A DNA stretch of 64,000 nt from Saprospiraceae bacterium (GCA_013001595.1 JABDMH010000149.1:1-64000), one strand, 5' to 3'. Counted from the first letter of the stretch, positions 26,919 through 35,942 are shown. A program made the numbers and translations. Notes: generated by a model not told the origin, from the letters alone.

Positions 26919-26936
26919 ATCACCCATTAGGGTGAT
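26919..26936. promoter_or_regulatory. 18-bp dyad upstream of the acidic outer-membrane protein gene
   Basis: ATCACCC-ATTA-GGGTGAT, arms identical to those at 18391-18408, followed by TAGCTT and CATTTTT as there, and 61 bp before the next start codon. On the minus strand a T-run follows the stem, so it could also look like a minus-strand terminator, but no minus-strand gene ends nearby. A common regulator site is the simpler reading. Confidence 0.5.
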
Positions 26937-26997
26937 TATAGCTTCCAGCCATTGTTTCATTTTTACACCATCACAAAACTGAATAATACCATAAGTC

Positions 26998-28254
26998 ATG
27001 ATGAAATACTTTACCATTTTATGTATGAGTTTCCTACTGCTAGGAGGCGTCAGCGTCTTTGCTCAAGATGAGGAAAACACGGAAGATGAATACTACGAAG
27101 ACGATTACAGCGAAGATGACTATTACGAGGATGACTACTCAGGTGAAGAATACTATGACGAAGCTGCAGATCTTTCTGAGGACATCGTTAGGAAATCTGA
27201 ATTTATGATTCCCTCAACTCCGGCATTTGCCCTGCTTGGAGTGACCCCCGAAATGGTGACTAGACCAGGGACGGTGCAAGATTTTAAAGTGGATTGGCGT
27301 CTCAAGAATTACAACCTTGCACCCGATCTAGCTCTGGAGGCCCAACCACTCTGGTTTCTTTATTTCGATCGCAAGGGCCTCGATGCTTATCGCAAAGCAA
27401 CTCCATTCGTTAAAACACTTTCTACCTTAAGTCTATCTTTTGGTACGGCGAAAATGGATGGACTCAACCACTTTGCATATGGTGTTAAGATGAACTTGTA
27501 TCGTGAGCGAGATCCAGTTTCTGATCCTGTATTACTGCAGGAGATGGCAGTCGAACTGGCTCAAATGGAAGAACCCCTGAAATTAAACCTGGAACAACTA
27601 CAGACCGAACTCGACTCTACGCAAAACAGAGAAGATCGAATTTTGATGCGTGAGCAAATATTCGACGTGAAACGTCAGCTCAATGATGTGCGGCGAGCTC
27701 AAAAGCTTAAGTTGATAGAGACTCAACAAAACTACATGCAAGAAAATTGGAACAGCGATATGTTGGACGTCGCTTTTGGTAAAGTGAGTACTTTCAATAA
27801 TGCATTGGATAGCCTCAACATCGAAAGTGCTGGATATGGATTCTGGTTGAACGGAGCAAAAGGTCTAGGCAGAAATGGCCTGCTAACCGGGATATTTAAG
27901 ATTAGACAAGTGGGGGAGAATACGGATCTGATGGTCGGCGCCAGCTATCGATTTGGAGGAGCGCGATTTAGCTTCTATGGTGAATTGGTGTATGAGTCAT
28001 TGCGCAGTCTAAGTGAGAATGGATTTGCAGATGATGAGCTATTTGCTGGCAAGTACTCTGAAGACCTAGGGAACGGCTGGGCCAGGTTTAATGAGGCACT
28101 GGTTGGCGTTTCCAGATGGAACCTGACCTACGGTGGTGATTTTCGCCTAAGTAATGGAATTCTATTGAATTTCTCCCTGCGCACAAAATTGGACGAGACA
28201 CTAAAGTTCAGGAAACTGCTGCCTGTAGCCAATGTAACCTGCTTAATGCGTTAA
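26998..28254 (+). CDS. outer-membrane-type protein with an acidic tyrosine-rich N-terminus
   Basis: 418 residues, family not recognised. A signal peptide ends at VFAQD (23). Residues 26-56 are almost only D, E and Y in repeats of the type YYEDDYSEDD. A helical, Gln/Glu-rich section (about 180-250) could form a coiled coil. The rest has alternating strand-like stretches and aromatic ends (GASYRFGGARFSFYGELVYE, NLTYGGDFRLSNGILLNFSLR) that fit an outer-membrane barrel. The gene follows the GT2 gene by 134 bp with the dyad between them. The acidic tract could bind calcium or the exported polymer. It is plausibly the surface partner of the export system, but this is inference from position. Confidence 0.5.
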   Translation: MMKYFTILCMSFLLLGGVSVFAQDEENTEDEYYEDDYSEDDYYEDDYSGEEYYDEAADLSEDIVRKSEFMIPSTPAFALLGVTPEMVTRPGTVQDFKVDWRLKNYNLAPDLALEAQPLWFLYFDRKGLDAYRKATPFVKTLSTLSLSFGTAKMDGLNHFAYGVKMNLYRERDPVSDPVLLQEMAVELAQMEEPLKLNLEQLQTELDSTQNREDRILMREQIFDVKRQLNDVRRAQKLKLIETQQNYMQENWNSDMLDVAFGKVSTFNNALDSLNIESAGYGFWLNGAKGLGRNGLLTGIFKIRQVGENTDLMVGASYRFGGARFSFYGELVYESLRSLSENGFADDELFAGKYSEDLGNGWARFNEALVGVSRWNLTYGGDFRLSNGILLNFSLRTKLDETLKFRKLLPVANVTCLMR

Positions 28255-28284
28255 ATAACAACCCCTTTCTTAGACGAGTCATTA

Positions 28285-28312
28285 GATATCGCAGTGCTAA
28301 TGCTGCGGTATC
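28285..28312 (+). terminator. hairpin ending the polysaccharide-type cluster
   Basis: GATATCGCAG and CTGCGGTATC pair over 10 positions (one G-T) around an 8-nt loop, 30 bp after the stop codon. No strong T-run follows, so it may be a processing or stabilising 3' stem rather than a classical terminator. Confidence 0.4.
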
Positions 28313-28390
28313 TATTGCATTGATGGATCTGTACTCAATGGGCTTGCGATTTTTTTTAATCTTAGTGCCATTCCATTGTTGATAGCAGGT

Positions 28391-30013
28391 ATGATTATCC
28401 CAGTCCTTTTTCGCATAGGTATCAGATGCGCTTCGATATTTCTCCTAGTCTCTTACGTCCTATCAGATGTATTGGGACAAATATATCTGCAGACAGAAGA
28501 CTATAAGGTTGTTGGCGAAGACACCTTACGGTTGACAATACTCAGAGATTCCACTACAACGGATCAAAGGAACCCAGTTATCCTTTTCTTTTTCGGAGGA
28601 GGATGGGTAGGGGGAAATATTGGACAGTTTCGACCACATGCCGAGTACTTTGCTGGTCGTGGCATGACAGCTGTATTGGCAGATTATCGCACAAGGGCGA
28701 AACATGGAACTTCCCCTTTTGACGCCGTCGCAGATGCGAAATCAGCCATCCGCTTCCTACGGAAAAATGCCCAACATTTAGCCATAGATCCTGATCGCAT
28801 ATGTGCAGCTGGAGGATCCGCTGGTGGCCACCTGGCAGCAGCAGCGGCCACAGTGCCAGGTTTGGATGATGCTAGTGATGATCTAACCATTTCTTGTAAA
28901 CCAAATGTGTTGGTGCTGTTTAATCCGGTCTACGATAACGGACCGAATGGATATGGGTATGAGCGGATCCTGGATCGGTATGGAGAAATCTCACCAATGC
29001 ATAACCTTGTGAGAGGCGTTCCTCCCACCATTGTATTCTTTGGCACCGAAGATCCTTTAGTGCCAGTAGAAACGGCTGAAGCTTATCTGCAACGGATGCG
29101 AGCTTTGGGAAATCGCTGTGACCTGTTCCTTTATCCAGGTCAAAAACATGGATTCTTTAACCATAAGTTCGAAAAATACTATCGCGAAACTGTTTATCAG
29201 ACCGATGTCTTTCTGCAGAGCCTAGGCTATCTTACTGGACCGGCAGGTATTGTTCCCGAGGAGGTGGAGCATACTGAACTCATCTCTAACGGTCATGCGC
29301 ACAATGACTACCGGCATGAGAGACCCTTGGTCGATGCCTTGCAGCATGGTTTTGTCAGTGTGGAGGCAGATGTACTACTCGAAGAAGGAGAACTATATAT
29401 CGGTCACGACAGGCATGAACTTGATTCAATGCCATCCACGCTGCGAGGACTTTATTTGGAGCCCCTTTTCAGGCGTTTCAATTTATATAACGGTGCAATT
29501 TTTTCTGAAAATGAGGTCCCTTTCTACCTATGGATTGATATTAAGTACCAAGGTGAGCAAGTATACCAGATACTTAAGGACCAGCTAAAACCCTATCGCG
29601 AAATGTTGGCATGGCGTCGTGGCCTGCAAGTGCATCCTGGAGCCGTGCAAGTAATCATATCGGGAGATAGACCGATATCGACAATGTTGAAAGATTCAGT
29701 GGGATATATGTTTATTGATGGTCGTCCCAGTGATGTAGGCGGTGACATCTCTGCTGCTCATATGCCATTTGTGAGCACGCATTATGGTCAAGTATTTGAT
29801 TTAGATGCTGAAGGTAAAATGGATGATAATGGTCGCCAAGCTTTGAGGAAAATAGTGCGTAGGGTGCATGGAGAGGGAAAAAAAATTCGTCTCTGGGCTA
29901 CTCCAGATCATAGGGACATGTGGCAAGATCTAACACAGGCCAAAGTGGATCTGATCAATGTTGATGACCTTAAAGGATTACATACTTTTCTTAAAAACCA
30001 TGGTATAAAATGA
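28391..30013 (+). CDS. secreted fusion of an alpha/beta hydrolase and a GDPD/PI-PLC-like domain
   Basis: ATG 28391 is preferred over the in-frame TTG at 28376. A signal peptide ends near LGQ. The first half (about 40-285) is an alpha/beta hydrolase of the Hormone_sensitive_lipase/esterase D type: FFFGGGWVGGN oxyanion segment, AAGGSAGGH nucleophile elbow, a later acidic turn (TEDPLV) and GQKHGFF with the catalytic His. The second half (from about 300) starts HAHNDYRHERPLVDALQHGF and runs VSVEADVLLEEGELYIGHD, the catalytic start of the glycerophosphodiesterase/PI-PLC-like barrel. The two domains would act on an ester and a phosphodiester or related bond of the same substrate. The next gene overlaps by 4 bp. 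Confidence 0.8.
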   Translation: MIIPVLFRIGIRCASIFLLVSYVLSDVLGQIYLQTEDYKVVGEDTLRLTILRDSTTTDQRNPVILFFFGGGWVGGNIGQFRPHAEYFAGRGMTAVLADYRTRAKHGTSPFDAVADAKSAIRFLRKNAQHLAIDPDRICAAGGSAGGHLAAAAATVPGLDDASDDLTISCKPNVLVLFNPVYDNGPNGYGYERILDRYGEISPMHNLVRGVPPTIVFFGTEDPLVPVETAEAYLQRMRALGNRCDLFLYPGQKHGFFNHKFEKYYRETVYQTDVFLQSLGYLTGPAGIVPEEVEHTELISNGHAHNDYRHERPLVDALQHGFVSVEADVLLEEGELYIGHDRHELDSMPSTLRGLYLEPLFRRFNLYNGAIFSENEVPFYLWIDIKYQGEQVYQILKDQLKPYREMLAWRRGLQVHPGAVQVIISGDRPISTMLKDSVGYMFIDGRPSDVGGDISAAHMPFVSTHYGQVFDLDAEGKMDDNGRQALRKIVRRVHGEGKKIRLWATPDHRDMWQDLTQAKVDLINVDDLKGLHTFLKNHGIK

Positions 30014-32391
30014 TGCGTAATTTCTGGACTTTATGTCTGTTGCTGTCCTCAATGATGGGATGGGCTCAAACGGATACGGAACACACTGATTCAAATCAAC
30101 CTGTTGACTTGGTGCGGCCACTGGTAGACGCTGCAAACTCCCGCTGGTTCTTTTTCAATTCTGCCACCAGACCATTTGGGATGGTAAATCTAAGCCCGGA
30201 TATGGGCATTGAAGGAGCGTGGAATTCGGGCTACCGCTATAACCAAGATACCATCAGGGCATTCAGTCATATTCATGCCTGGCAGCTCTCAGGTATACCA
30301 GTACTACCCACTACCGGACCTTTTAAGGGACATTTAGGTTCTGCTTTATATGGATCTGCGTATAGTCATGATAATGAAGAAGTTAGGGCTGGTTATCACC
30401 AGTTGTTTCTCAAGGACTATCAGGTTAATGCAGAACTGACGGCTACTACACGGGTTGGGTTTCACCGCTACACTTTTCCCGCTAATGTAGAGAGCCACAT
30501 TCAGGTAGACCTATCCACTTTTTTGGGACCTTGCGATACTAAGTCGGGCTATGTAAAAATGGTTAGTAATCAAGATGTCGAAGGACATGCATTGATGGCA
30601 GGTACCCGAAGGCGGCCAAATGATACGTACGTTTATTTTGTACTTAAGTTTGATAAACCCTTTGAATCCTACAGATCTTGGAAGGGTGGCAACATTAATA
30701 TGGCCCGAGAAATATCTGGTGAAGATATCGGCGCTTTTGTCTCCTTCGAATCGGCTGCACAAGAGGTGAGAATGATGAAGGTTGGCATTTCTTACACGTC
30801 AATTGAAAATGCCAGACTTAACATAAAGGAAGAACTGGATCATTGGGATTTTGATCGTGTGGTGAGAGAGTCTAGGGAAGAATGGAATAGCTGGCTAAGT
30901 AGGATAGAAGTAGCGGGGGGCAGCTTGGAAAGTCGACAACGATTCTATACCGATCTCTGGCATGCTCTTCAGGGACGTCGCATCATAAGTGATGCCAATG
31001 GCGCCTATTGCGATATGACTGGAGCCCAGCCTGTCACTCGGCAGATTCCCTTGGATAAGATGGGCAAGCCAGCGTTCAATCACTATAATTCAGATAGCTT
31101 TTGGGGGGCACAATGGACTATCAATACATTATGGCATTTAGTATATCCAAGGGTCTCTGAGGAGTTTGTGAATTCGATGCTCTTGATGTATGAAGATGGG
31201 GGCCTAATCCCCCGTGGACCCTCCGGCGGTAATTATACCTATGTGATGACCGGAGCATCTTCGACACCCTTTATAGTGAGTGCATATCAGAAAGGCATTC
31301 GTGGCTTTGACCACGAAAAGGCTTTCATTGCTTTGGAAAAAAATCATTCGCAGGATGGTATTATGGCTCGGTCGGGCTATGAGCATGGGAGTGCTATTGG
31401 AGGTGGAATGCAGTACTATTTGGAGCGGGGCTATATCCCTTATCCTTTACCCAACGGTGGTGGAGGATACCATGAATGTGGTTCAGGGCAAACATTGGAA
31501 AATGCATACCAGGACTGGTGTCTCGGTCAATATGCCCAGTCATTGGGTGAGAAAGATGCCGCTGGTAGATATGCACTCCGTGCCAGGAACTATCGAAACA
31601 TCTGGAATGATTCTCTAGGCTGGATGTGGATAAAGAGGGCAGACGATTCTTGGGCCAAGCCTAATGATATATTGGCCTATGGCAAAGGCTGGGTGGAAGG
31701 AAACGCGGCCCAGCTTTCTTGGTTTGTGCCGCAAGATCTTAGAGATTTGGCACAACTAATGGGTGGCGAAGAAAAAGCAATCGATAAATTAAACCACTCT
31801 TTTGAACTGGCACAGGCACATGATTTTACGTCCGGTAAATCGCACGACAAAGAGACAACCATGCAAAATCGACGCACTTACATAAATTATGGCAATCAAC
31901 CCTCTATGCAAACGGCCTTTATTTTCAACTACCTGGGAGCTCCATGGCTTACCCAGAAATGGAGCCGTCGAGTAGTGGATGAAGTGTATAGTGGGATCAG
32001 CCCTCAGCGCGGCTATAATGGGGATGAGGACCAAGGACTAATGGGGTCCTTGGCAGTACTTATGAAGATGGGATTGTTCTCTATGCGAGGTGGAGCCGCT
32101 ACCAATCCGACCTATGAGATCGGTAGTCCAATTTTCGATAAAGTGACCATACATCTTGATCCTGATTACTATCAAGGAGATACATTTGTCATTGAGTCAA
32201 AGCAGGATGGACACACCCCCTATATCCAATCTTCGACGCTGAACGGGAGGCCCTGGAATCAACCTTGGTTGTATCATAGCGAACTGGTGAAAGGAGGTGT
32301 TTTACAGTTGGATATGACATCTAAACCAAATCATTCCTGGGGAGCAGATCTGGATAAACGACCGCCTACATTTAACTTTGATGCTGAATGA
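30010..32391 (+). CDS. GH92 family alpha-mannosidase
   Basis: 793 residues with a signal peptide ending WAQTD. The N-terminal beta-sandwich (to about 290) has the RPFGMVNLSPD and GYRYNQDTIRAFSHIHAWQLSG motifs of family 92; the (alpha/alpha)6 barrel follows with DSFWGAQWTINTLWHLVYP, FSAYE-like SGYEHGSAIGGGMQYYLERGYIP, GKGWVEGNAAQLSWFVPQD and the acidic GYNGDEDQGLMG segment that supplies catalytic Asp/Glu. GH92 enzymes are calcium-dependent exo-alpha-mannosidases (1,2-, 1,3-, 1,4- or 1,6-linked) and act on N-glycans or yeast mannan. Location is probably periplasmic or surface. It overlaps both neighbours by 4 bp, so one transcript carries all three. Confidence 0.92.
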   Translation: MMRNFWTLCLLLSSMMGWAQTDTEHTDSNQPVDLVRPLVDAANSRWFFFNSATRPFGMVNLSPDMGIEGAWNSGYRYNQDTIRAFSHIHAWQLSGIPVLPTTGPFKGHLGSALYGSAYSHDNEEVRAGYHQLFLKDYQVNAELTATTRVGFHRYTFPANVESHIQVDLSTFLGPCDTKSGYVKMVSNQDVEGHALMAGTRRRPNDTYVYFVLKFDKPFESYRSWKGGNINMAREISGEDIGAFVSFESAAQEVRMMKVGISYTSIENARLNIKEELDHWDFDRVVRESREEWNSWLSRIEVAGGSLESRQRFYTDLWHALQGRRIISDANGAYCDMTGAQPVTRQIPLDKMGKPAFNHYNSDSFWGAQWTINTLWHLVYPRVSEEFVNSMLLMYEDGGLIPRGPSGGNYTYVMTGASSTPFIVSAYQKGIRGFDHEKAFIALEKNHSQDGIMARSGYEHGSAIGGGMQYYLERGYIPYPLPNGGGGYHECGSGQTLENAYQDWCLGQYAQSLGEKDAAGRYALRARNYRNIWNDSLGWMWIKRADDSWAKPNDILAYGKGWVEGNAAQLSWFVPQDLRDLAQLMGGEEKAIDKLNHSFELAQAHDFTSGKSHDKETTMQNRRTYINYGNQPSMQTAFIFNYLGAPWLTQKWSRRVVDEVYSGISPQRGYNGDEDQGLMGSLAVLMKMGLFSMRGGAATNPTYEIGSPIFDKVTIHLDPDYYQGDTFVIESKQDGHTPYIQSSTLNGRPWNQPWLYHSELVKGGVLQLDMTSKPNHSWGADLDKRPPTFNFDAE

Positions 32392-34100
32392 AAAACTGGA
32401 ATATCCCAATCGTGTGGTTTGTGGTCTTGGCCTCTTCGGCATTGACCGGATGTAGACAGCAATCTATAGTGCAGCAAGAGGGGGAAATGACTTTGATGGA
32501 TTCCATGGTGGTTTCCAATGACATGGCGGTTGACAACTATCTATCACGACAGCAAACCTCGCCAGACAGTAAATGGTTGGGAGGTATTTCTGACCAGTAT
32601 GGAATCTATAATCCTGGTTCAGTGGCCAGCATCATGCAACGGCTGGCAGTGGCTTACATGCATGAGACATCGCAATATTTTCAGGCTGACAGCTTGCTAG
32701 AACGGATGATTCTGGCCATGGATTATTTGCTCAGCGTGCAACATGACGATGGTACCATTGACCTTCTGAGCACCAACTTTCACTCTACACCAGATCTAGC
32801 TTTTGCCGTCGAAAGAATTGCACTTTGTTACCGCTTGTTTTCCATGGATGATCAAGAAGCCACTACGGATTTAATGGGGAAATACAGATCGTTTCTACTA
32901 AAGGGAGGAGAAGCTCTGAAAGTCGGTGGGATCCACACACCCAACCATCGATGGGTTGTAAGTATGGCCTTGGCTTGGCTATATGAGTTATTCGGTGATG
33001 AAGAATATCGACAAAGGGCCAATGAGTGGCTGAATGAGAATATCGACATAGATCAAGATGGCCAATATACGGAACGAAGTACGTCTGTCTATTCGCCCCT
33101 CACCAACCGCTGTCTGCTCACAATAGCTCGGATACTAAACAAGCCGGAGCTATATCAACATGTGCGAAAGAATCTTAGAATGACGATTTATTATATGCAT
33201 CCCAATGGTGAGGTGGTTACGGAGGCATCAAGGAGACAAGATCAATATCGTGCTAAGTATCCTTCGACGTACTATTATCCCTATCGATATTTAGCACAAC
33301 TGGACCAGGACAGCACTTTCGGAGCCATGACCCAACTACTTGAACATCAATTGAGTAAGTCGCAGTTATCGGCCAGCTTAATTTATTTGTTGACCGATGA
33401 AAATGTGGGAGATCGGTATCCTGTAGGTGTTCTACCCGAGCAGTATGCAAGGAATTTTCCTGGTTCGTCCCTTGCTCGCATAAGGGATGGAAACGTAGAT
33501 GCTACCATTTTAGCCCATAATCCTGCCTTTTTTACTTTGCACAATGGCCCAGCGGTATTGCAAGCGGTTCGTCTTGCTTCGGCATTTTTTGGGAAAGGGC
33601 AATTTCAGGCAGATACGATCATTGTTGAAGAGGATAAGTACATCCTCAAGCAATATTTGGAAGGTCCATACTATCAACCATATCCTGTAGAAAGACTTCC
33701 CACAGATGGTGATTGGGAGAAGATGCCTAAGTCAAACAGGCCCCAGAGTGAAGTCCAGAAACTTAATGCTACAATTGAGATAGCAAAGCGAAACGGTGTT
33801 TTTGATCTAGACTTCAGTCTTGAAGGTACCGATCATGTGCCCGTAGCACTGGAACTGGCTTTTCGCAAAGGTGGGGTGATTGAAGGAATCACTTCTGCCC
33901 CCATCGGTGGTGATAGTTACTTAATGGAAGCAGAATCCGGTCTGTACAAGATGGAAGGTTCCTCAATAAGGTTTGGTCCTCGCAGACAGGAGCATGGATG
34001 GACACAGCTAAGAGGTGCCGACCCGAAAATCGATGCGACCAGTGTCTATATAACAGGATTCACCCCCTTTTCCTATCGTTTATCTCTCGTTAGTGAGTAA
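32388..34100 (+). CDS. lipoprotein with a predicted alpha/alpha-toroid, carbohydrate-active-like
   Basis: 570 residues. Signal peptide with lipobox LTGC (C22) means membrane anchoring. Residues about 70-350 look like an alpha/alpha toroid: paired helices with AMDYLLSVQHDDGTIDLLSTNFHSTPDLAF, GGIHTPNHRWVVSMALAWLYELFGD and SVYSPLTNRCLLTIARILNKP, similar in layout to heparinase- and GH88/GH105-type proteins. A beta-rich C-terminal part follows, as in polysaccharide lyases. I cannot assign a family. The 4-bp overlap with the GH92 gene suggests the same glycan as substrate. N34-H-R type residues (PNHRW) and the acidic DDGTID loop are candidates for an active site. Confidence 0.6.
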   Translation: MKNWNIPIVWFVVLASSALTGCRQQSIVQQEGEMTLMDSMVVSNDMAVDNYLSRQQTSPDSKWLGGISDQYGIYNPGSVASIMQRLAVAYMHETSQYFQADSLLERMILAMDYLLSVQHDDGTIDLLSTNFHSTPDLAFAVERIALCYRLFSMDDQEATTDLMGKYRSFLLKGGEALKVGGIHTPNHRWVVSMALAWLYELFGDEEYRQRANEWLNENIDIDQDGQYTERSTSVYSPLTNRCLLTIARILNKPELYQHVRKNLRMTIYYMHPNGEVVTEASRRQDQYRAKYPSTYYYPYRYLAQLDQDSTFGAMTQLLEHQLSKSQLSASLIYLLTDENVGDRYPVGVLPEQYARNFPGSSLARIRDGNVDATILAHNPAFFTLHNGPAVLQAVRLASAFFGKGQFQADTIIVEEDKYILKQYLEGPYYQPYPVERLPTDGDWEKMPKSNRPQSEVQKLNATIEIAKRNGVFDLDFSLEGTDHVPVALELAFRKGGVIEGITSAPIGGDSYLMEAESGLYKMEGSSIRFGPRRQEHGWTQLRGADPKIDATSVYITGFTPFSYRLSLVSE

Positions 34101-34199
34101 ACCATGCAGTGTTGTCTCTTGAGCAAGGCAATCAGAGATTTACTTGGGATAGCAATTGCTACAATTGGAGTTTTATTACATTACTGACAATAATACAAT

Positions 34200-35942
34200 A
34201 TGCCATTTATGAAATATCTGTGCACCCCTATTTTGTTCTGTACATTGCTAAGTTTAGCAGCCCAGGATCTTAGCATTCCTTTATACACACAAGCCATTCC
34301 GTGCTCGAATAAATTGTCTCAAGAAGTGTGGGTAGTAGGAAATACTGGCCGGCGCATTGCGAAAGTACACGAACCCAGCATGGATGTATATCTGGCCCCG
34401 AGGCATATTGCAACGGGCACAAGTGTCGTCATCTGCCCAGGTGGTGGATACACGGTATTGGCTTGGGACTGGGAAGGGACTCGGATGGCAGAATGGTTTA
34501 ATAAAATGGGCGTTACTGCCTTTGTACTCAAGTATAGATTACCTCATTGGGAATCAGCATCTTGTCGTGATAAGGTCGCCCTAATGGATGCTCAAAGAGC
34601 CATGCGGATTGTACGCAAGCGTGCTGAGGAGTTTGAGATCAATCCAATTAGGGTGGGTGTGATGGGCTTTTCTGCGGGTGGACATTTGGCATCGACCCTA
34701 TCTACTCATTTTGACCATGGAGATCCAGCAGCCGATTCACTAGTGGATCGATACAGTTGTCGACCAGATTTTAGCATTTTGATGTATCCGGTTATCAGTA
34801 TGGATACCACCTTTGGACACATGGGATCGCAGAGAAATTTGATTGGACGCAATCCTAGTGAAGAAGAGCGGCACTATTTCAGTAATGAAAAACAGGTGAG
34901 TGCGGAAACACCACCAACCCTACTTATTCATGCCAGTGATGATTTGAGTGTGAAGGTTGAAAATAGTATTGTCTATTATCAGGCACTGAGAAAGCATAAT
35001 GTGCCCACAGCTATGCATATTTATGAAAGCGGTGGCCATGGTTTTTCTTTTGCGAAGGATCTGGGTGCAGTTGCTGATTGGCCGGGGGCTTGTAAGTCCT
35101 GGATGCATGAACGTGGTCTATTGGGTGCTAAGATGAAGGCGCTCATCATTGAAGGTCAAAACAATCACAAAAATTGGCAAGAGACCACACCCATTCTAGC
35201 GAAACAACTTACCCAAACTGGCCTATTTGAGGTGGACATCGTTCGCACCCCGAGTGACGGGAAATCTATGGAGAACTTTCGTCCTGATTTTGATCGTTAT
35301 GAAGTTGTTGTCTCAAATTACAATGGAGATAGCTGGCCGGAAGAGACAAAAAGGCATTTTGAAAAATATGTCTCTAGTGGTGGCGGATTTATCTCTATAC
35401 ATGCTGCTGATAATTCGTTTCCGACTTGGGAAGCGTATAACGAAATGATCGGAATAGGGGGCTGGTACGGTCGTACTGAAAAGGATGGACCTTACATTTA
35501 CATGAATGATTTAGGTGAGATCATCCGTGATGTGAGTCCAGGCAAGGGTGGCCACCATGGAAAACAACACGAATTTATGGTTGAGATCAGAGATAAAGTT
35601 CATCCCATAACCAAAGGCATACCTGACAAATGGCTGCACGCCAAAGACGAGCTTTATGATCAACTACGAGGTCCCGCAAACAATCTACATATTTTGGCTA
35701 CTGCATTCAGTGATGAAAGCACTGGAGGTACAGGAAGACACGAACCCATGCTAATGACCATTAATTTTGGTGCTGGACGGGTCTTTCATACGACACTGGG
35801 TCACCTTAATGAATCAATGCGATGTCTTGGCTTTAAAATCACCTTTCAACGAGCGGCAGAGTGGGCCGCAAAAGGCTATGTAAATCAACCACTTCCCAAG
35901 GTGGTTCCCAGCCCTGATGAGGTTCGCTTTGGGATGGAGTAG
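34200..35942 (+). CDS. secreted fusion of an alpha/beta hydrolase (esterase) and a ThuA domain
   Basis: 580 residues with a signal peptide ending LAAQD. Residues about 75-300 are an esterase/endo-1,4-xylanase-associated alpha/beta hydrolase: ICPGGGYTVLAWDWEG, then MGFSAGGHLAST nucleophile elbow, HASDDLSV acid loop and SGGHGFSF with the catalytic His. From about 310 on there is a ThuA (trehalose-utilisation) domain of the glutamine-amidotransferase-like fold: KALIIEGQNNHKNWQETTPILAKQL, FDRYEVVVSNYNGDSWP, GGGFISIHAADNSF, RHEPMLMTINFGAGRVFHTTLGH. ThuA proteins are linked to disaccharide use. The 99-bp gap to the lipoprotein gene keeps it likely in the same carbohydrate block. Confidence 0.85.
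   Translation: MPFMKYLCTPILFCTLLSLAAQDLSIPLYTQAIPCSNKLSQEVWVVGNTGRRIAKVHEPSMDVYLAPRHIATGTSVVICPGGGYTVLAWDWEGTRMAEWFNKMGVTAFVLKYRLPHWESASCRDKVALMDAQRAMRIVRKRAEEFEINPIRVGVMGFSAGGHLASTLSTHFDHGDPAADSLVDRYSCRPDFSILMYPVISMDTTFGHMGSQRNLIGRNPSEEERHYFSNEKQVSAETPPTLLIHASDDLSVKVENSIVYYQALRKHNVPTAMHIYESGGHGFSFAKDLGAVADWPGACKSWMHERGLLGAKMKALIIEGQNNHKNWQETTPILAKQLTQTGLFEVDIVRTPSDGKSMENFRPDFDRYEVVVSNYNGDSWPEETKRHFEKYVSSGGGFISIHAADNSFPTWEAYNEMIGIGGWYGRTEKDGPYIYMNDLGEIIRDVSPGKGGHHGKQHEFMVEIRDKVHPITKGIPDKWLHAKDELYDQLRGPANNLHILATAFSDESTGGTGRHEPMLMTINFGAGRVFHTTLGHLNESMRCLGFKITFQRAAEWAAKGYVNQPLPKVVPSPDEVRFGME

Noticed and set aside
26911-26940. The hairpin at 26919 as a minus-strand terminator
   Set aside because: It has a T-run on the minus strand, but no minus-strand gene ends near it and its arms match the dyad at 18391; a regulator site is the better reading.
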